NCBI GenBank assembly: GCA_000437215.1
Contig: FR898620.1
Location: 1 to 6,831 of the forward strand
DNA: 6,831 nt
Direction of reading: 5' to 3'
Origin: Clostridium sp. CAG:440
Lineage (GTDB): Bacteria; Bacillota; Clostridia; TANB77; CAG-508
Position 1 is the stretch's first letter. Every line of letters starts with the position of its first letter. Below are positions 3,991 to 6,831 of this stretch, piece by piece. The notes beneath the pieces were generated by a model. That model was given only the letters and a program-made list of their open reading frames with translations, did not search any database and was not told where the DNA came from. The position numbers and the translations under genes are program-made.

Positions 3991-6831
3991 TTATGTTCTA
4001 TAACTATATTCTTCATTATTATAGTCAACTTTAAAGTTTTCATCTTTATCATGTATTATAATATTAACTGTTTTTTGATCTAATTTTTTACTTATTGATT
4101 TAGATAATACTACTTTATATTCATCTTCATTATATTTTTTATAGTATTTGTTTAAATCTAATACTCTATCATCTTTTGTAACTTTTTCTTTACCAATTAG
4201 TACTTTTTGACCATCTTCTTCAAGATAAATCTTAACATTTTTTCTACGTTTTATAAGTACTATGATTATTAAACTAATTCCAGCTAGAGCAAGTATTATA
4301 GCAAATAGATTTAATATATTTTTTAAATTTTCCATCACATCTGTTGGTGAATTTTGATTATTATTAGTTATTCCTATTGCTTCTGGTTCTTTGCTCTTTT
4401 CTTGATTACTATCTTGTTTTTTATCTTCATCTTTTAATATATTATCTTGTGTATTTTGATTACTTTCTTCTACTTTATCTTCTGTATTTGAAGGTACATA
4501 CATAATAGTATTAGAAGTATTACGTTTTGCATTATTTTTGCTATTTGATTGGTTATTACCTTGGTTGTTGTTTTTTTGATTATCGTCTGTTTTGTTATCT
4601 GTTTGATTATTGCCTGGTTTGTTATCTGTTTGGTTATTATCTGAATCTGGAGTGCTTGGGGTTGCATCCTTTTCAACATATACACCAAATTTATTATCAA
4701 AACCTCCATAATTTACAGTAATTACTTGATAACCCTCTTTATTACTATCATATCCTGATACCATATCTTTTGTTATTTTTACAACAGTCACACCACTATC
4801 TTTTGTTACATTTAATGTTGCTCCTGTTAAATCTAAGCTTTCACCCTTTTTGTAAGTTGTTTTATTAGGTAAATCTTTTATAGATACACCTAATAGTCTA
4901 TCTTCTACATTTACAGTATACTTATAAGTATTATCTTTAAAAGTTACAGTAATTGTCTTTGTACCTGGGGTTGTACTATCAAATCCACTTACAATATCTT
5001 TTGTTAAATTATACTTATTACCTAGTTTTCCACTAGCATATACCTCAGTAATTGATCCTCCAGTTAAATCAAGTGTGTCACCAATTATATATTGTTTTTT
5101 TGTAGGAGAAACAAATTTCATTTCTTTAATATAATCTTCCCCTACTGTAACACTAAAGTATCCTGTGTATGTGTTTTGCTTATCATCTTTATATGTAACA
5201 GTTATCATTTGTTGTCCTGGTGTAGTTTTTTCGTATCCTGTTATCATATCTTTTGTTATTTTTTCATTTCTTATTGTTCCATCTTCCATTACTACTTTTA
5301 TGCTACTTCCTGCTAAGTTTAAATCTTCTCCATATTTGTAATTTGTTTTAGTAGGTGGTATTACTTCTATATGATTTACATTATTTATTACTGCTACTTC
5401 GAAAATTTTACTAAATCCTTCATATGTTACAGTGATTTTTTTAATACCTGGGGTTGTACTATCAAATCCACTTACCATATTTTTTGTTAATGAAATAGTA
5501 TTTCCATTTACTCCACTTGCCATTACTTCTGTAATACTTCCTCCTGCTAAGCTTAAGCTTTCATTTATTTTATATTCATTCTTAGTAGGCGGTGTTAATT
5601 TAATATCTTTAATATAATCTTTTATTGTAACACTCGTTTTTAATGATTTTTCATTATATATTATTGTTAATTCTTGGTCTCCTAATTTTTGTGGATTATA
5701 GCCTGATATCATTCCTGTAGTTACAGGAATATTCTCAGTTTTTCCACTATTATATTTTACATTTATGCTTAAATTGCTTAAATCCAAGTTATCTCCATAC
5801 TTATATATCTTTTTAAAATCTTTATCATTTAAAGATATCTCACTAATTGTATCTTTTACTGTTACTACAAAGTCTTTAGTATATGTTTTATCATCTACAT
5901 ATGTAATTGTTACATTTTGTTTTCCAATTTTTGTTGATGTATAACCACTTATCATACTACTTGTTACTATTATTTCTTCAGGCTTACTTGGGTTTGAAGC
6001 CATTATTTTAGTAATCTTTGCTCCATCTAAGTTTAAACTTTCTCCATAGTTATATTCTACTTTGCTTGGAGGTGTAATAATTACGCTTTGTACATAATCT
6101 ATAACTTCAACATTAATTGTAGTAATAGTTTGTCCTTCATACTCTATTTTTACAACTTGGCTACCTAATTTATTTTTTTCATACCCTTTAATCATGTCTT
6201 GAGTTACAGGTATTGTAACATCTCCACTTAATTTATGAATATTTAATTTTAAATTAGATATTTTAAAATCTTCTCCATATTTGTATTTAGTCTCTGGTAT
6301 ACCTTGTAATTCAATACCAGTAATTGTATCTTTTACATTTACATCAAATGTTTTTGTTTTTCCTTCATATGTTACTTTTATTGTTTGTATTCCTGATTGG
6401 TTAGGATTAAATGTACTTAATGTTACACTATCATCTGTTAATGGAACTGCTGCTACTGCTGCTCCACTTGCCATTACTTTTTGTACACTTCCTCCAGTTA
6501 GGTCTAAACTTTCTCCATATTGATATTCTGTTTTATCTGGATTTACTAAAATTATATCTTTCACATAATCTTTTACAGTTACTTTAAATGTTGCTTCTTC
6601 TCCTCCATATGTAACTTTTATTGTTTGCTCTCCTAATTTTTCTTTGTCATAGCCACTTACCATATCTTCAGTCACTGGAATTTCTATTGTTCCACTTCCC
6701 TTTACAACACTTATTGTAGCTCCTGTTAAGTCTAAATCTTCTCCATAATTATATTCTGTTTTATCTGGATTAGCTTTTATACTTATACTTTCTACACTAT
6801 CTTTTACAGAAACATCATATGTTGTTGTTTT
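3991..6831 (-). CDS. Big_3-like Ig-repeat surface protein with C-terminal membrane anchor (5' end outside window)
   Basis: The frame is open from the window edge to TAA at 3991-3993, giving 946 visible residues and no start in view. A partial repeat at 1-11 is followed by nine complete Ig-like repeats of 77-83 residues (12-722). Each follows the pattern 'P.K.EY.YGE.LdLtGg.i......G....ipvT.dMvsGyd....G.q.itVtY.gk...f.VtVkD', typical of the bacterial Ig-like group 3 (Big_3) family. Residues 723-838 are a low-complexity stalk rich in N, Q, D, K and S. Residues 839-860 form one transmembrane helix, followed by KRRKN and an 81-residue charged tail, so the repeats face outward and the tail is cytosolic. 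No LPXTG motif is present; anchoring is by the helix. Such repeats usually serve adhesion or as spacers, with any functional domain expected at the missing N-terminus. Binding partner unknown. Confidence 0.92.
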   Translation of the reverse strand, partial: KTTTYDVSVKDSVESISIKANPDKTEYNYGEDLDLTGATISVVKGSGTIEIPVTEDMVSGYDKEKLGEQTIKVTYGGEEATFKVTVKDYVKDIILVNPDKTEYQYGESLDLTGGSVQKVMASGAAVAAVPLTDDSVTLSTFNPNQSGIQTIKVTYEGKTKTFDVNVKDTITGIELQGIPETKYKYGEDFKISNLKLNIHKLSGDVTIPVTQDMIKGYEKNKLGSQVVKIEYEGQTITTINVEVIDYVQSVIITPPSKVEYNYGESLNLDGAKITKIMASNPSKPEEIIVTSSMISGYTSTKIGKQNVTITYVDDKTYTKDFVVTVKDTISEISLNDKDFKKIYKYGDNLDLSNLSINVKYNSGKTENIPVTTGMISGYNPQKLGDQELTIIYNEKSLKTSVTIKDYIKDIKLTPPTKNEYKINESLSLAGGSITEVMASGVNGNTISLTKNMVSGFDSTTPGIKKITVTYEGFSKIFEVAVINNVNHIEVIPPTKTNYKYGEDLNLAGSSIKVVMEDGTIRNEKITKDMITGYEKTTPGQQMITVTYKDDKQNTYTGYFSVTVGEDYIKEMKFVSPTKKQYIIGDTLDLTGGSITEVYASGKLGNKYNLTKDIVSGFDSTTPGTKTITVTFKDNTYKYTVNVEDRLLGVSIKDLPNKTTYKKGESLDLTGATLNVTKDSGVTVVKITKDMVSGYDSNKEGYQVITVNYGGFDNKFGVYVEKDATPSTPDSDNNQTDNKPGNNQTDNKTDDNQKNNNQGNNQSNSKNNAKRNTSNTIMYVPSNTEDKVEESNQNTQDNILKDEDKKQDSNQEKSKEPEAIGITNNNQNSPTDVMENLKNILNLFAIILALAGISLIIIVLIKRRKNVKIYLEEDGQKVLIGKEKVTKDDRVLDLNKYYKKYNEDEYKVVLSKSISKKLDQKTVNIIIHDKDENFKVDYNNEEYSYRT
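4252..4317 (-). other. Transmembrane helix of the Big_3 protein
   Basis: These 22 codons encode an uninterrupted hydrophobic stretch (ILNLFAIILALAGISLIIIV then LI) followed directly by KRRKN. By the positive-inside rule the N-terminal repeats are outside and the last 86 residues inside. The tail (3994-4251) contains KIYLEEDGQKVLIGKEKV and DLNKYYKKYNEDEYKVVL, suggesting a small folded beta-rich domain rather than a simple stop-transfer tail. Confidence 0.85.
4591..4637 (-). repeat. 27-bp direct repeat in the stalk coding region
   Basis: The 20 bases at 4591-4610 recur at 4618-4637 with one difference (A to G), a period of 27 bp or nine codons. They encode the NNQTDNK words of the stalk (NNQTDNKPG, NNQTDNKTD). 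Such in-frame repeats can change copy number by slippage and alter stalk length without a frameshift. Confidence 0.7.
4666..6798 (-). repeat. Nine tandem Ig-like repeats in alternating A/B types
   Basis: Repeats start at visible residues 12, 89, 169, 246, 328, 406, 484, 567 and 645. Even repeats (2, 4, 6, 8) share V(M/Y)AS(G/N) in the middle and begin with Y(V/I). Odd repeats lack it: 1, 3, 5 and 9 carry a central SG, 7 has DG, and 1, 3 and 5 then read IPVT. Alternation is unbroken across all nine, so the unit of duplication was probably an A+B pair of about 155-160 residues. Repeats 6 and 8 are especially alike (SITEV.ASG and VSGFDSTTPG), suggesting a recent copy. Confidence 0.8.

Noticed and set aside
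4470..6523. Short frames at 4470-4709 (minus) and 4527-4721, 5092-5316, 5432-5617, 6281-6523 (plus)
   Set aside because: All lie within the Big_3 coding region in other frames, without RBS or recognisable domains.
6673..6675. GTG as the start of the Big_3 gene
   Set aside because: The frame continues upstream to the edge in the same repeat pattern (IEIPVTEDM), and this GTG is the Val of that repeat. The true start is outside the window.
1..6831. CRISPR array or mobile element as the source of the repeats
   Set aside because: Periodic repeats lie in coding frames and are diverged protein domains. There are no short identical repeats with unique spacers, and no transposase or terminal repeats.

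Overview
The window is AT-rich, low-GC DNA from a Gram-positive bacterium, most likely a member of the Clostridia and possibly an uncultured gut lineage. Three things point there: strong A/T bias at third codon positions, good AGGAG-type ribosome binding sites with 8-nt spacing, and large repetitive surface proteins. All Trp codons in the long frames are TGG and both visible stops are TAA, so the standard bacterial code applies. I cannot name a genus.

Layout. (1) Positions 1-3118, minus strand: the first 1039 residues of a very large exported or membrane-anchored protein. It has an N-terminal signal/anchor segment, then a seven-bladed RCC1-type beta-propeller, a BIG2-like Ig domain, a second seven-bladed propeller, a second BIG2-like domain, and the first blade of a third propeller cut by the window edge. 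(2) Positions 3119-3452: a divergent intergenic region. It holds a near-consensus promoter for the RCC1 gene on the minus strand, one good and one alternative promoter for the small gene on the plus strand, and an inverted repeat. (3) Positions 3453-3686, plus strand: a small unrecognised gene of 77 codons with its own RBS and terminator. (4) Positions 3687-3990: a non-coding convergent region with a Rho-independent terminator, a weaker second one, and a 124-nt block of three hairpins whose 7-nt loops are complementary to one another. (5) Positions 3991-6831, minus strand: the last 946 residues of a second large surface protein. It has nine complete Ig-like repeats of about 80 residues (Big_3-like), an Asn/Gln/Asp/Lys-rich stalk, one transmembrane helix and a cytosolic tail of about 85 residues.

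The two large genes read in the same direction but are separated by about 870 bp containing an opposite-strand gene and a strong promoter, so they are probably separate transcripts. Both look like modular surface proteins built for binding or display, one held by an N-terminal segment and the other by a C-terminal helix. Whether they act together is unknown. The most unusual item is the three-hairpin block at 3830-3953, which matches no RNA or DNA element that I recognise.
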